From Verrucomicrobiales bacterium (GTDB lineage: Bacteria > Verrucomicrobiota > Verrucomicrobiia > Verrucomicrobiales > DEV007): a stretch of DNA of 5,475 nt. Within the stretch, counting starts at the first letter, position 1. Every line of letters begins with the position of its first letter. The stretch lies in assembly GCA_023253615.1 (NCBI GenBank), contig JALRFZ010000035.1, forward strand, positions 1 through 5,475, in the 5' to 3' direction. The position numbers and the translations under genes are program-made. This document shows positions 1-5,475 of this stretch, piece by piece. The notes under the pieces are model-generated. The model worked only from the letters and a program-made list of their open reading frames with translations, searched no databases and was not told where the DNA came from.

Positions 1-186
1 GAACTTCTGACAATGTGTGCCATGAGAGAAGACTTGCACACATCTTCCTGAGTTGGTGTAGAAGGGAAAAAACACTTCTGACATGGAAAAAGTGACTAGA
101 CAAGAGATATTTCATTTCAACCTCTACTTGTGATGCTGTAGGAGCAGCAACTTCACTAATGATGTCCCAACACCTTATACAGTATG
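1..186. other. CpG-free, AT-richer segment, probably foreign or chimeric
   Basis: Hand counting over bases 1-180 gives about 41% GC with 37 C and 37 G. About 7 to 8 CpG dinucleotides would be expected, but none is seen; the first CpG in the window is at 195-196. The adjoining DNA is far richer in GC and full of CpG. Complete CpG loss is typical of methylated eukaryotic, especially vertebrate, genomes and atypical of this bacterial sequence. No bacterial gene is recognisable here. One minus-strand frame is open across the segment for nearly 60 codons, but the translation matches no family I know. A 10-base word, ACTTCTGACA, occurs at 3-12 and 74-83. The change in composition coincides with a GATC at 187-190, inside the regulator gene. 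The most likely explanation is a cloning, proximity-ligation or assembly chimera, or host contamination; a genuine insertion is possible but less likely. Confidence 0.7.
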
Positions 187-1116
187 GATCTCTTCGAAGC
201 TGCTCAACTCGAGCGTCATCACGAGGTCCTCGTTCTTCTTTCCTTTCCACTCGAGTTGCTGGCTGGGATGCCAACGGCGCTCCGAGACGAGTCGCGCGGC
301 CCAGCCACGGAAACGGAGCCGGATCGTCTTCCGCTTTCCGCGATCGGCGGGATTGTGCCAGACGCCGAAGCTGCCGCCGAGGTGGTGATCCAGGGAGAAA
401 TCCGCCGGGCGCAAAAAGCGTGTCTTGGACTGCCGCGCTTTCCGGATCCGCTGGAGCGCGAAAGTCCGCCGGGCGTTCCGGTCGGGGTCGTGACCGATGA
501 CATACCAGCCGCCGTCGAACTCGGTCAGATGGTAGGGTTGGAGGCGCCGCGGCTCCCACTCGTCGCCATCGATCTTGCGGTATTCGAATCGCAGTTCACA
601 GGTCTCGAGGATGGAGCGGGCGACCTTTTCAAACAGGGCCACATCGCCCGGCACGACGCCCGAGTCGCGTGCCGAAAAGACTTCGTCGAGGGCGGACCAA
701 TGAAAGGAGACCTCACCCGAAAGGGTCGAGGAAAGACGCCGGAAGCTGTCCCGCAGGGTCGCCTCGAGGGGGGATCCCTGGAGAGGCTCGAGGGCCTTCC
801 GCGCGAGGAAGAGCGAGACGATGTCCTCGACGGAGATTTTCATCATCGGGAATTCATGCACCGGGCCCGCGTAAAAATACCCGTGCTTCAGGCTGTCGTA
901 TTGCAGCGGCAGCCCGAGGTCTTTCTGCATGAAGGTGATGTCGCGCTGGATCGTCTTGGGCGTCACCCCGATCTGCGCGGCGATGGTGCGGCAGTTTGGA
1001 AAACGTCCCCGGCGGATCGCCTGATGGATCGCGAAGATCCGCTCGATCGGTCTACGGGTCTCGCCGGACCGGTCGGCGGCGTGGGTGGCTTTGCGGGCGT
1101 GGATGGCCTTCTTCAT
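175..1116 (-). CDS. WYL-domain transcriptional regulator, C-terminally truncated
   Basis: This is a cytoplasmic DNA-binding regulator of the HTH-WYL type (313 residues from the ATG at 1116). Residues ~22-82 form a winged helix-turn-helix, with the probable recognition helix at ~52-64 (TPKTIQRDI). A WYL domain follows at ~165-225, containing GWYVIGHD (the WYL signature read as WYV) and an Arg-rich RRTFALQRI strand. The C-terminal WCX region starts at ~262 and includes RWHPSQ at 281-286. WYL domains in this family sense ligands, often nucleotides or nucleic acid; the ligand here is unknown. The protein stops abruptly after SSFEEI: relatives usually continue for tens of residues from this point. 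The last three residues (HTV) and the TAA come from the CpG-free DNA at the left end, so the gene is probably intact in its true genome. An in-frame GTG at 1194 would add 26 residues; I prefer ATG 1116 because the extension lacks domain character and would fill the divergent intergenic region. Neither start has a strong ribosome binding site. Confidence 0.85.
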   Translation of the reverse strand: MKKAIHARKATHAADRSGETRRPIERIFAIHQAIRRGRFPNCRTIAAQIGVTPKTIQRDITFMQKDLGLPLQYDSLKHGYFYAGPVHEFPMMKISVEDIVSLFLARKALEPLQGSPLEATLRDSFRRLSSTLSGEVSFHWSALDEVFSARDSGVVPGDVALFEKVARSILETCELRFEYRKIDGDEWEPRRLQPYHLTEFDGGWYVIGHDPDRNARRTFALQRIRKARQSKTRFLRPADFSLDHHLGGSFGVWHNPADRGKRKTIRLRFRGWAARLVSERRWHPSQQLEWKGKKNEDLVMTLELSSFEEIHTV

Positions 1117-1135
1117 TCTCGTGCCGAATATCCCC

Positions 1136-1159
1136 CCGGTCGGCGGTTTCGTCGACCGG
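1136..1159. promoter_or_regulatory. Inverted repeat in the divergent intergenic region, candidate operator
   Basis: CCGGTCG (1136-1142) and CGACCGG (1153-1159) are perfect 7-base inverted arms separated by 10 bases. They lie between the start of the WYL regulator (1116, minus) and the VWA gene (1231, plus). Dyads in such a position are typical operators for autoregulating HTH proteins, so this could be where the neighbouring regulator binds. Against this, arms this GC-rich arise easily by chance here: CCGGTCGGCGG at 1136-1146 also occurs inside the regulator gene at 1069-1079. If the regulator starts at the upstream GTG (1194), the dyad is coding. I see no convincing -35/-10 pair in 1117-1230. 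Confidence 0.3.
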
Positions 1160-1230
1160 ACATCCGTGATTTCGGCAAAATTCAAAGGGGTCACCCCGCG
1201 GGTGTCCCATCCCCTGGTTTAGATTGGATC

Positions 1231-1932
1231 ATGGAAAAGAAGAAGAAACCCCGCCCCGCTCCGCCGCAGCCCGTCACCGAGATCGCCTTCATCCTCGACG
1301 GTTCGGGCTCGATGGAGGCCCATGTCGGGGCCGCCATCGGTGGCTTCAATGAATTCCTCGCCGACCAACAGCAGGTCGCCGGGATGGGCCGCCTCACGCT
1401 GGTGCTCTTCGATGATGTCATCGAGACACCGGTCGAGCACATCCCTCTCTGCGAAGTCGTGCCGCTCGACGGCCGCACCTACACGACGCGCGGTTGCACC
1501 GCGTTGATCGATGCCATCGGCCTGACGATCGAGTCGTTCGACCGGTGGATTGCGGCGACCCCCGCCGCCTCGGGGCCGGTCCAGGTGATCTTTGCCATTT
1601 TCACCGATGGACTGGAAAACGCCTCGAGCCGGTTCAGTTGGAAACAGCTCGCCGCCCGAATCAAGGAACGGCAGGAGAAAAACGGATGGCAATTCCTCTT
1701 CCTTGGAGCAAACCAGGACGCCATCGCCACCGCCGGCCAAATGAACATCCATGCCGGAAACGCCGCGACCGCGACCTTTTCGGACAAGGGCGTGCGTGGT
1801 TCCTCGCGGGCTTTCAGCCGCAAGGCGAAAGCAATGCGCGAATCGCTTCTCGCCGAAGAGGCCGTCCCGATGAGCGGGGACCTCCATCGTCCCCTGGATG
1901 AGATCCTCCGTGAAGAGGAAGAGCGGGATTGA
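1231..1932 (+). CDS. VWA (von Willebrand factor A) domain protein with intact MIDAS
   Basis: This 233-residue protein is almost entirely one VWA domain. A short lysine/proline-rich leader (residues 2-14) comes first. The metal-ion-dependent adhesion site is complete: DGSGSM at 23-28 (Asp23, Ser25, Ser27), Thr90 in RGCTAL, and Asp126 in FTDGLENAS. Such a site binds a divalent metal and mediates protein-protein contact. The later stretch with FLGANQDAIA (about residues 158-167) is typical of a widespread bacterial family of small stand-alone VWA proteins whose role is unknown. I see no signal peptide or membrane segment, so it is probably cytoplasmic. The charged C-terminal tail ends in EILREEEERD. 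The open frame extends far upstream, antisense to the regulator gene, but homology starts just after the ATG at 1231, which is the sensible start. There is no clear Shine-Dalgarno site. The divergent WYL regulator may control it (inference). Confidence 0.85.
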   Translation: MEKKKKPRPAPPQPVTEIAFILDGSGSMEAHVGAAIGGFNEFLADQQQVAGMGRLTLVLFDDVIETPVEHIPLCEVVPLDGRTYTTRGCTALIDAIGLTIESFDRWIAATPAASGPVQVIFAIFTDGLENASSRFSWKQLAARIKERQEKNGWQFLFLGANQDAIATAGQMNIHAGNAATATFSDKGVRGSSRAFSRKAKAMRESLLAEEAVPMSGDLHRPLDEILREEEERD

Positions 1933-1961
1933 ACTCCGGCGGCCCGGGGTGATCCGGTGGC

Positions 1962-2000
1962 GCGGTGCCTGTCTTGTGACTTGAAGTCCGGGGGCACCGC
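1962..2000. terminator. Nested stem-loop between the VWA and transporter genes
   Basis: GCGGTGCC (1962-1969) pairs perfectly with GGCACCGC (1993-2000). Inside it a second dyad, GACTT-G-AAGTC (1978-1988), can form a small inner hairpin. The element lies about 30 bases after the VWA stop and 16 bases before the preferred transporter start. It is not followed by a T-run, so it is not a textbook intrinsic terminator. It may be a factor-assisted terminator for the VWA gene, a structured 5' leader of the transporter mRNA, or a dispersed palindromic repeat. If the transporter began at the upstream GTG (1957), this stretch would be coding, but that extension looks unlike a transporter N-terminus. Confidence 0.4.
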
Positions 2001-2016
2001 TTCCACCCTGTCTCCC

Positions 2017-3432
2017 ATGCCAGCCATGCCACGACATTTTCCCACCGGCCGAACCGTCGCCCTGGTGCTCGCCCTCACGGGATACGTGCTGCCCTTCCTG
2101 ATCGAAATCCCCGGATTGAGCGACGCGGGCCATCGGCTCCTGTCCGTCTTCCTGCTCGCCGTCGTGCTTTGGGTGACGGAGGCCATCCCCCTTTTCGCGA
2201 CCTCCGCGGTCGTCATCCTCCTGCTCGTCCTGACGCTCAGCAGCGCCGCCGTGCCCCTCGCCTGGGGCCTGCCGGATGGGTTCACCGGGGGGGCGGCTCC
2301 CGACTACACGCTCTATTTCTATTGTCTCGCCGACAAGGTCCTGATCCTGTTTCTCGGCGGCTTCTTCCTCGCCATGGGTGCGGCGAAATTCGGGCTCGAC
2401 CGGAATCTGGCTTCACTCCTTCTCCGTCCCTTCGGCGACCGGCCCGCCCGTGTCCTCCTCGGGCTGATGCTCATCACCGGCATCCTCTCGATGTGGATGA
2501 GCAACACCGCCACCTGCGCCACGATCATGGCCGTGGTGCTGCCCCTGATCCACCGCCTCCCCGCGGAGGATCGGTTCCGCAGCGCCCTCGCCCTCGGCGT
2601 GCCCTTCGCCGCGAACCTCGGAGGCATGGCCACTCCCGTGGGATCACCACCCAATGCCATCGCCCTCGCCGCGCTGAAGGGGGCGGGGGAATGCTCCTTT
2701 CCCCAGTGGATGATGTTCGCGCTGCCCCTGACGCTCGTGCTTCTGGCCTTGGCCTGGTTGATCCTCGCCATGCTCTTCCGCACCACGACCGAACGGATCG
2801 ACCTTTCCTTGAAGCCCGAATGGCAGACCAGCGGGCCGGCATGGATCTATTATCTCACCGCCGCCCTCACGATCGGACTGTGGATGACGGAAACCCTGCA
2901 CGGGATCAATTCCTACGTCGTCGGTCTCGTGCCCGTGGCCGTGCTCCTCGCCACCCGGGTCGTGACGACGCGGGAGTTCCGCTCGATGGAGTGGGATGTG
3001 CTCTGGCTCGTCGCCGGAGGCATCGCCCTCGGCCAGGCGGTCTCCGCGACGGGTTTCGACCGCTGGGTCGTCGGTCTCGTCGATTGGCAGAGCATCCCCC
3101 TCTACGCCCTCGGCGGCGTCCTCGCCCTCGCCACCCTCGTCCTCAGCACCTTCATTTCCAACAGCGCCGCCACCAACCTGCTCGCCCCGATGGCCGTGGC
3201 CGTCGCCGGTTCCGCCGGATCGGGACCCGTCGCGGCGGTCGCGGCGGTGGCGCTGGGATCGTCGCTCGCGATGGCGCTGCCCATCAGCACCCCGCCCAAT
3301 GCGATCGCCTATGCCAGCGGAGCGATCAAGACCCGCGACATGGCCGTGGCCGGAGTCCTGGTCGCCATCGTCGGCTGGTTGGCCCTCATCATGCTGCTTC
3401 CGGTCTTGCTGAATCTCAGCGGAGTCCGATAG
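2017..3432 (+). CDS. DASS/SLC13-family sodium-coupled anion transporter
   Basis: This is a polytopic inner-membrane transporter (471 residues from ATG 2017) of the divalent anion:sodium symporter family. Members import dicarboxylates such as succinate, malate or citrate, or in some branches sulfate, with Na+. The two inverted-repeat halves each carry the family hallmark: SNT at 162-164 (MWMSNTATCA), followed by TPVGSPPNAIA at 206-216; and SNS at 381-383 (FISNSAATN), followed by ISTPPNAIAYASG at 423-435. These loops form the Na+ and substrate sites in the family. LFLGGFFLAMG at 111-121 and WDVLWLVAGGIALGQA at 326-341 are also family-typical, and hydrophobic segments run throughout. The second motif reads SNS instead of SNT, a conservative change. 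The substrate cannot be told from sequence. ATG 2017 is chosen over GTG 1957, whose extra 20 residues look non-coding; ATG 2026 is also possible. No strong ribosome binding site is visible. The kinase gene follows after 24 bp, so co-transcription is plausible. Confidence 0.88.
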   Translation: MPAMPRHFPTGRTVALVLALTGYVLPFLIEIPGLSDAGHRLLSVFLLAVVLWVTEAIPLFATSAVVILLLVLTLSSAAVPLAWGLPDGFTGGAAPDYTLYFYCLADKVLILFLGGFFLAMGAAKFGLDRNLASLLLRPFGDRPARVLLGLMLITGILSMWMSNTATCATIMAVVLPLIHRLPAEDRFRSALALGVPFAANLGGMATPVGSPPNAIALAALKGAGECSFPQWMMFALPLTLVLLALAWLILAMLFRTTTERIDLSLKPEWQTSGPAWIYYLTAALTIGLWMTETLHGINSYVVGLVPVAVLLATRVVTTREFRSMEWDVLWLVAGGIALGQAVSATGFDRWVVGLVDWQSIPLYALGGVLALATLVLSTFISNSAATNLLAPMAVAVAGSAGSGPVAAVAAVALGSSLAMALPISTPPNAIAYASGAIKTRDMAVAGVLVAIVGWLALIMLLPVLLNLSGVR

Positions 3433-3443
3433 TGCCGCGGGTC

Positions 3444-3449
3444 GGAGAA
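3444..3449 (+). promoter_or_regulatory. Ribosome binding site deciding the kinase start
   Basis: GGAGAA at 3444-3449 is the clearest Shine-Dalgarno-like site in the window. Nine bases separate its GGAG core from the GTG at 3457, whereas the ATG at 3463 would be 15 bases away. The spacing therefore favours the GTG start, giving a protein beginning MFMSPEE. Confidence 0.5.
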
Positions 3450-3456
3450 AATCGTC

Positions 3457-4941
3457 GTGTTCATGAGTCCCGAGGAAATTCCCATCTCCGGAAACGCGCT
3501 CTCCGATGAGGGACTCGACGCGCGTCTCCTCGAGACCAGCATCGCCCTCTTCGGCGAGGAGGGGACCCGGACCTATCGGGACAATGAAATCCTTCTCCGC
3601 GAAGGCGATCATCCCGGAGGCATCTGGCTCGTGATCCGGGGGCACGTCGAGCTTTTCCGCACCGTGGGCACCGAGGAGGTGATCTTCCATTTCGAATCGG
3701 CCGGACGGCTCGTCGGGCTGATGTCGCTTTCGGGAGGCCAGCCCTCGCTCTTCACCGCCCGCGCCAAGGGTCCCGTCGATACCCTGTTTCTTTCCGACGG
3801 GGAGATCCACCGCGGGTTGGCCGAATCGCCCAAGTTCACGACCTGCCTGCTCGGGGCGATGGTCCGCTCCATGGCGCGTCGCAACCGCCGGTCGGCCGAA
3901 CTCCTCGTCGAAGTCCATGCCCTGAACCAACGGCTCGGGGCAAAACGCGACGAACTCCAGGCGACCCTCGAACACCTCCAGCGGGCGCAGGAGCAGATCG
4001 TCGCCTCCGAGAAAATGGCCACCCTCGGAAACCTCGCCGCGGGCATGGCGCACGAACTGAACAATCCCGTCGCCGCCATCCTCCGGGCGACCGAGTTCAT
4101 CGCGGGAGACCTCGTCGCCCTCCTCGGGGAAACCCCCGGGCTCGCCACCGCCGCGGCCGCCCTGCCCATGGCGACGGGCCAAAAGCCGATCGGCACCGCC
4201 GCCGAGCGGGAGGCGAAGGCCCGGCTCGCCGCGGTCCTCGATGGCGACCGTGCCCTCGCCGCCCGTCTCTTTGCCGCCGGCGTGCGGGAGCCCGATGAGC
4301 TGGCGCGGCTCCTCGACGTCCAGCCGGGCATCCCGCGGCAGGACCGGATCAGGCAGATCGAAAGGGGCGGCGAGATCGGGTCGTCCCTGCGCCATCTCGG
4401 GAACTGCTCGAGACGCATCGCCGATCTCGTCCGTTCTCTCAAACTTTATGCCCGCGACGAGTCCGGTCCCTTCGAGGAGGTCGACCTCAATGCGACGATC
4501 GAGGACAGCTTCACGCTCCTCTCCGGCAAACTCAGCGGGATCACCATCGAAAAGGAATACGGCGAAATCCCGCTCCTCCCCGGTCATTCCTCCCGGCTCC
4601 AGCAGGTCTGGGTGAATCTGTTCGTCAACGCGGCCCAGGCCATGAATGGACAGGGTCGGCTCGCGGTGCGCACCCTCTTGCGTCCCGACGGCTGGGTCGA
4701 GGTGACCGTCGAGGACGACGGGCCCGGCATTCCCGCCGAGGTCCAGGGACGCCTCTTCGAACATCGCTTCACCACGCGCGGCGACCGCGTCGAATTCGGC
4801 CTCGGTTTCGGTCTGCCGATCAGCCGCATGATCGTCGCGAACCACGGCGGACGCCTCACCTTCGAGTCCAGACCCGGCCACACCCTCTTCCGCGTCGAGC
4901 TCCCTCCCCGCCCCGGCCTTTCCACCACCGAACCCTCCTGA
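3457..4941 (+). CDS. Soluble sensor histidine kinase with N-terminal cyclic-nucleotide-binding-like domain
   Basis: This 494-residue kinase has no membrane segment and should act in the cytoplasm. Residues ~22-140 form a CRP-like cyclic-nucleotide-binding fold (ILLREGDHPGGIWLVIRGHV at 45-64). A charged helix, likely coiled coil (~143-186), leads into the H-box MAHELNNP, with phospho-acceptor His199 (codon 4051-4053). The ATP-binding domain is complete: N-box around Asn387 and Asn391 (NLFVNAAQAM), DDGPGIP at 420-426, a Phe in GRLFEHRF at 431-438, and GLGFGLP at 448-454. The kinase autophosphorylates His199 and passes phosphate to a receiver, almost certainly the next gene. About 85 residues (~220-305) lie between the two helices of the dimerisation domain, which normally meet in a short turn; a similar insertion occurs in a group of kinases with N-terminal cyclic-nucleotide-binding domains. 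In the sensor fold, the Glu and Arg that bind cyclic nucleotide phosphate in CRP appear missing (VGLMSLSGGQPSLFTARA, 86-103), so the ligand may not be cAMP. Confidence 0.92.
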   Translation: MFMSPEEIPISGNALSDEGLDARLLETSIALFGEEGTRTYRDNEILLREGDHPGGIWLVIRGHVELFRTVGTEEVIFHFESAGRLVGLMSLSGGQPSLFTARAKGPVDTLFLSDGEIHRGLAESPKFTTCLLGAMVRSMARRNRRSAELLVEVHALNQRLGAKRDELQATLEHLQRAQEQIVASEKMATLGNLAAGMAHELNNPVAAILRATEFIAGDLVALLGETPGLATAAAALPMATGQKPIGTAAEREAKARLAAVLDGDRALAARLFAAGVREPDELARLLDVQPGIPRQDRIRQIERGGEIGSSLRHLGNCSRRIADLVRSLKLYARDESGPFEEVDLNATIEDSFTLLSGKLSGITIEKEYGEIPLLPGHSSRLQQVWVNLFVNAAQAMNGQGRLAVRTLLRPDGWVEVTVEDDGPGIPAEVQGRLFEHRFTTRGDRVEFGLGFGLPISRMIVANHGGRLTFESRPGHTLFRVELPPRPGLSTTEPS

Positions 4942-4942
4942 A

Positions 4943-5431
4943 ATGATCACCATCCTCTGCCTCGAAGACGAACCGGAAGTCCGCGACGCCATCCTCCGGG
5001 ATCTCCGGCCCTTCGAAGAACATTTCCGCATCGAAGCCGCCGGCGACGCCGCCGATGCCGCCGCCATCCTGGGAGAACTCTCCCTCGCGGAGGATGAACT
5101 CGGCCTCGTCCTCTGCGATCACCGCCTCCCCGGGGAATCGGGCGTCGATTTCCTCGCGAAAATCCACGCCCGTGACTCGTGGCGGGCCGCGCGGAAAGTG
5201 CTCCTCACCGGACAGGCCGATCAGCGCGACACGATCCGGGCGGTGAACGAGGGCGGGCTGAACCACTACCTCGGCAAACCTTGGAAACCGGAAGAGCTCG
5301 TCGCCGTCGTGCGCGAACAGCTCACCCGCTACGTCCTCGAGACCGACGCCGATCCCTTGCCTTATCTCTCCGTCCTCGAGCCGGAGCCCCTCCTCAAACG
5401 CGTCGCGGCAAGAGGCGGCGGGCTCGTTTGA
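4943..5431 (+). CDS. Stand-alone receiver-domain response regulator
   Basis: This 162-residue protein is a single CheY-like receiver with a short tail. The acidic pocket is LEDE at 7-10, the phosphorylation site is Asp59 in LVLCDHRLPG (codon 5117-5119), the switch Thr is Thr89 in VLLTG, and the conserved Lys is Lys112 in GKPW. All key residues are present, so it should be phosphorylated, presumably by the upstream kinase. It starts with ATG one base after the kinase stop, a spacing that suggests translational coupling; there is no separate Shine-Dalgarno site. No DNA-binding or enzymatic output domain follows: residues ~127-162 are a short, partly acidic then basic tail without a recognisable fold. 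It therefore probably works through protein contacts or passes phosphate onward, as single-domain regulators do. The GKPW motif is common in receivers of regulators not tied to classical DNA-binding outputs. The target is unknown and not encoded in the window. Confidence 0.93.
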   Translation: MITILCLEDEPEVRDAILRDLRPFEEHFRIEAAGDAADAAAILGELSLAEDELGLVLCDHRLPGESGVDFLAKIHARDSWRAARKVLLTGQADQRDTIRAVNEGGLNHYLGKPWKPEELVAVVREQLTRYVLETDADPLPYLSVLEPEPLLKRVAARGGGLV

Positions 5432-5445
5432 CCTCCCTGCGTCCT

Positions 5446-5475
5446 CAATTCTTGTCCTGGCCGGGACAAGAATTG
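5446..5475. terminator. Perfect inverted repeat at the window end, terminator or palindromic repeat
   Basis: CAATTCTTGTCC (5446-5457) and GGACAAGAATTG (5464-5475) are perfect 12-base inverted arms around a six-base loop, TGGCCG; in RNA a U-G pair could tighten the loop. It starts 14 bases after the response regulator stop, the right place for the operon terminator. Whether a T-run follows is unknown because the window ends on the last base of the right arm. A symmetric hairpin could also serve a convergent gene beyond the edge. Alternatively it is one copy of a dispersed palindromic repeat, which would also explain an assembly stopping here. Confidence 0.55.

Noticed and set aside
159..500. 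Plus-strand frame of 113 codons crossing the left junction
   Set aside because: It spans the compositional break and is Arg/Ser-rich antisense to the WYL gene, so it is unlikely to be real.
1187..1202. Small palindromes GGGGTCACCCC and CCCGCGGG upstream of the VWA gene
   Set aside because: Short GC-only arms of this kind are expected by chance in this base composition, and they overlap each other.
1220..1225. TAGATT as a -10 box for the VWA gene
   Set aside because: No acceptable -35 element lies 16-18 bases upstream, and it is so close to the ATG that it would imply a leaderless transcript.
184..1230. Long upstream extension of the VWA reading frame
   Set aside because: It runs antisense to the WYL regulator, shows no domain, and the VWA homology starts just after ATG 1231.
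1219..2133. Minus-strand frame of about 304 codons opposite the VWA gene
   Set aside because: Antisense shadow of the VWA gene with Gly/Arg-rich composition and no recognisable motif.
2169..3509. 446-codon plus-strand frame overlapping the transporter
   Set aside because: Arg/Pro/His-rich out-of-frame translation with no domain; the transporter frame shows hallmark motifs throughout.
2644..5067. Very long open frame on the minus strand (about 807 codons) opposite the transporter end, kinase and regulator
   Set aside because: It is a product of high GC and third-position bias: its translation is low-complexity Gly/Glu/Asp/Arg-rich with no domain, whereas the plus-strand genes carry complete motifs.
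1..5475. CRISPR arrays, tRNA or rRNA genes, insertion sequences
   Set aside because: No regularly spaced repeats, cloverleaf-like stretches, rRNA motifs or transposase sequences were seen on either strand.

Overview
Most of the window (about 187 to 5475) is GC-rich, densely coding bacterial DNA. It holds five recognisable genes. Their style suggests a free-living Gram-negative bacterium, and I lean weakly towards Verrucomicrobiota. That guess rests on the feel of the proteins, and no taxonomic marker is present. The first ~186 bases are different: about 41% GC, with not one CpG dinucleotide, and they look like eukaryotic (vertebrate-like) DNA joined to the bacterial sequence.

Layout: 1-186 is the AT-richer, CpG-free segment. 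On the minus strand, 175-1116 encodes a WYL-domain transcriptional regulator whose C-terminus is cut off where it meets that segment, at a GATC site (187-190). A short divergent intergenic region (1117-1230) with a CCGGTCG/CGACCGG inverted repeat separates it from 1231-1932 (+), a small von Willebrand factor A (VWA) protein with an intact metal-binding MIDAS motif. A nested hairpin (1962-2000) lies between this gene and 2017-3432 (+), a sodium-coupled DASS/SLC13-type anion (dicarboxylate-like) transporter. Close behind it, 3457-4941 (+) encodes a soluble sensor histidine kinase with an N-terminal cyclic-nucleotide-binding-like fold. One base later, 4943-5431 (+) encodes a stand-alone receiver-domain response regulator. 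The window ends exactly on the last base of a perfect 12-bp-arm inverted repeat (5446-5475).

The kinase and response regulator form a clear, probably translationally coupled two-component pair. The transporter is only 24 bp upstream on the same strand, so the three may be one operon in which the cytoplasmic kinase signals metabolic state related to organic-acid uptake; the functional link is inference. The WYL regulator may control itself and the divergent VWA gene through the inverted repeat, also inference.

I did not find a convincing undescribed system. The items most worth a second look are the foreign-looking left end with its GATC junction, the unusual insertion between the two dimerisation helices of the histidine kinase, and the two structured inverted repeats.
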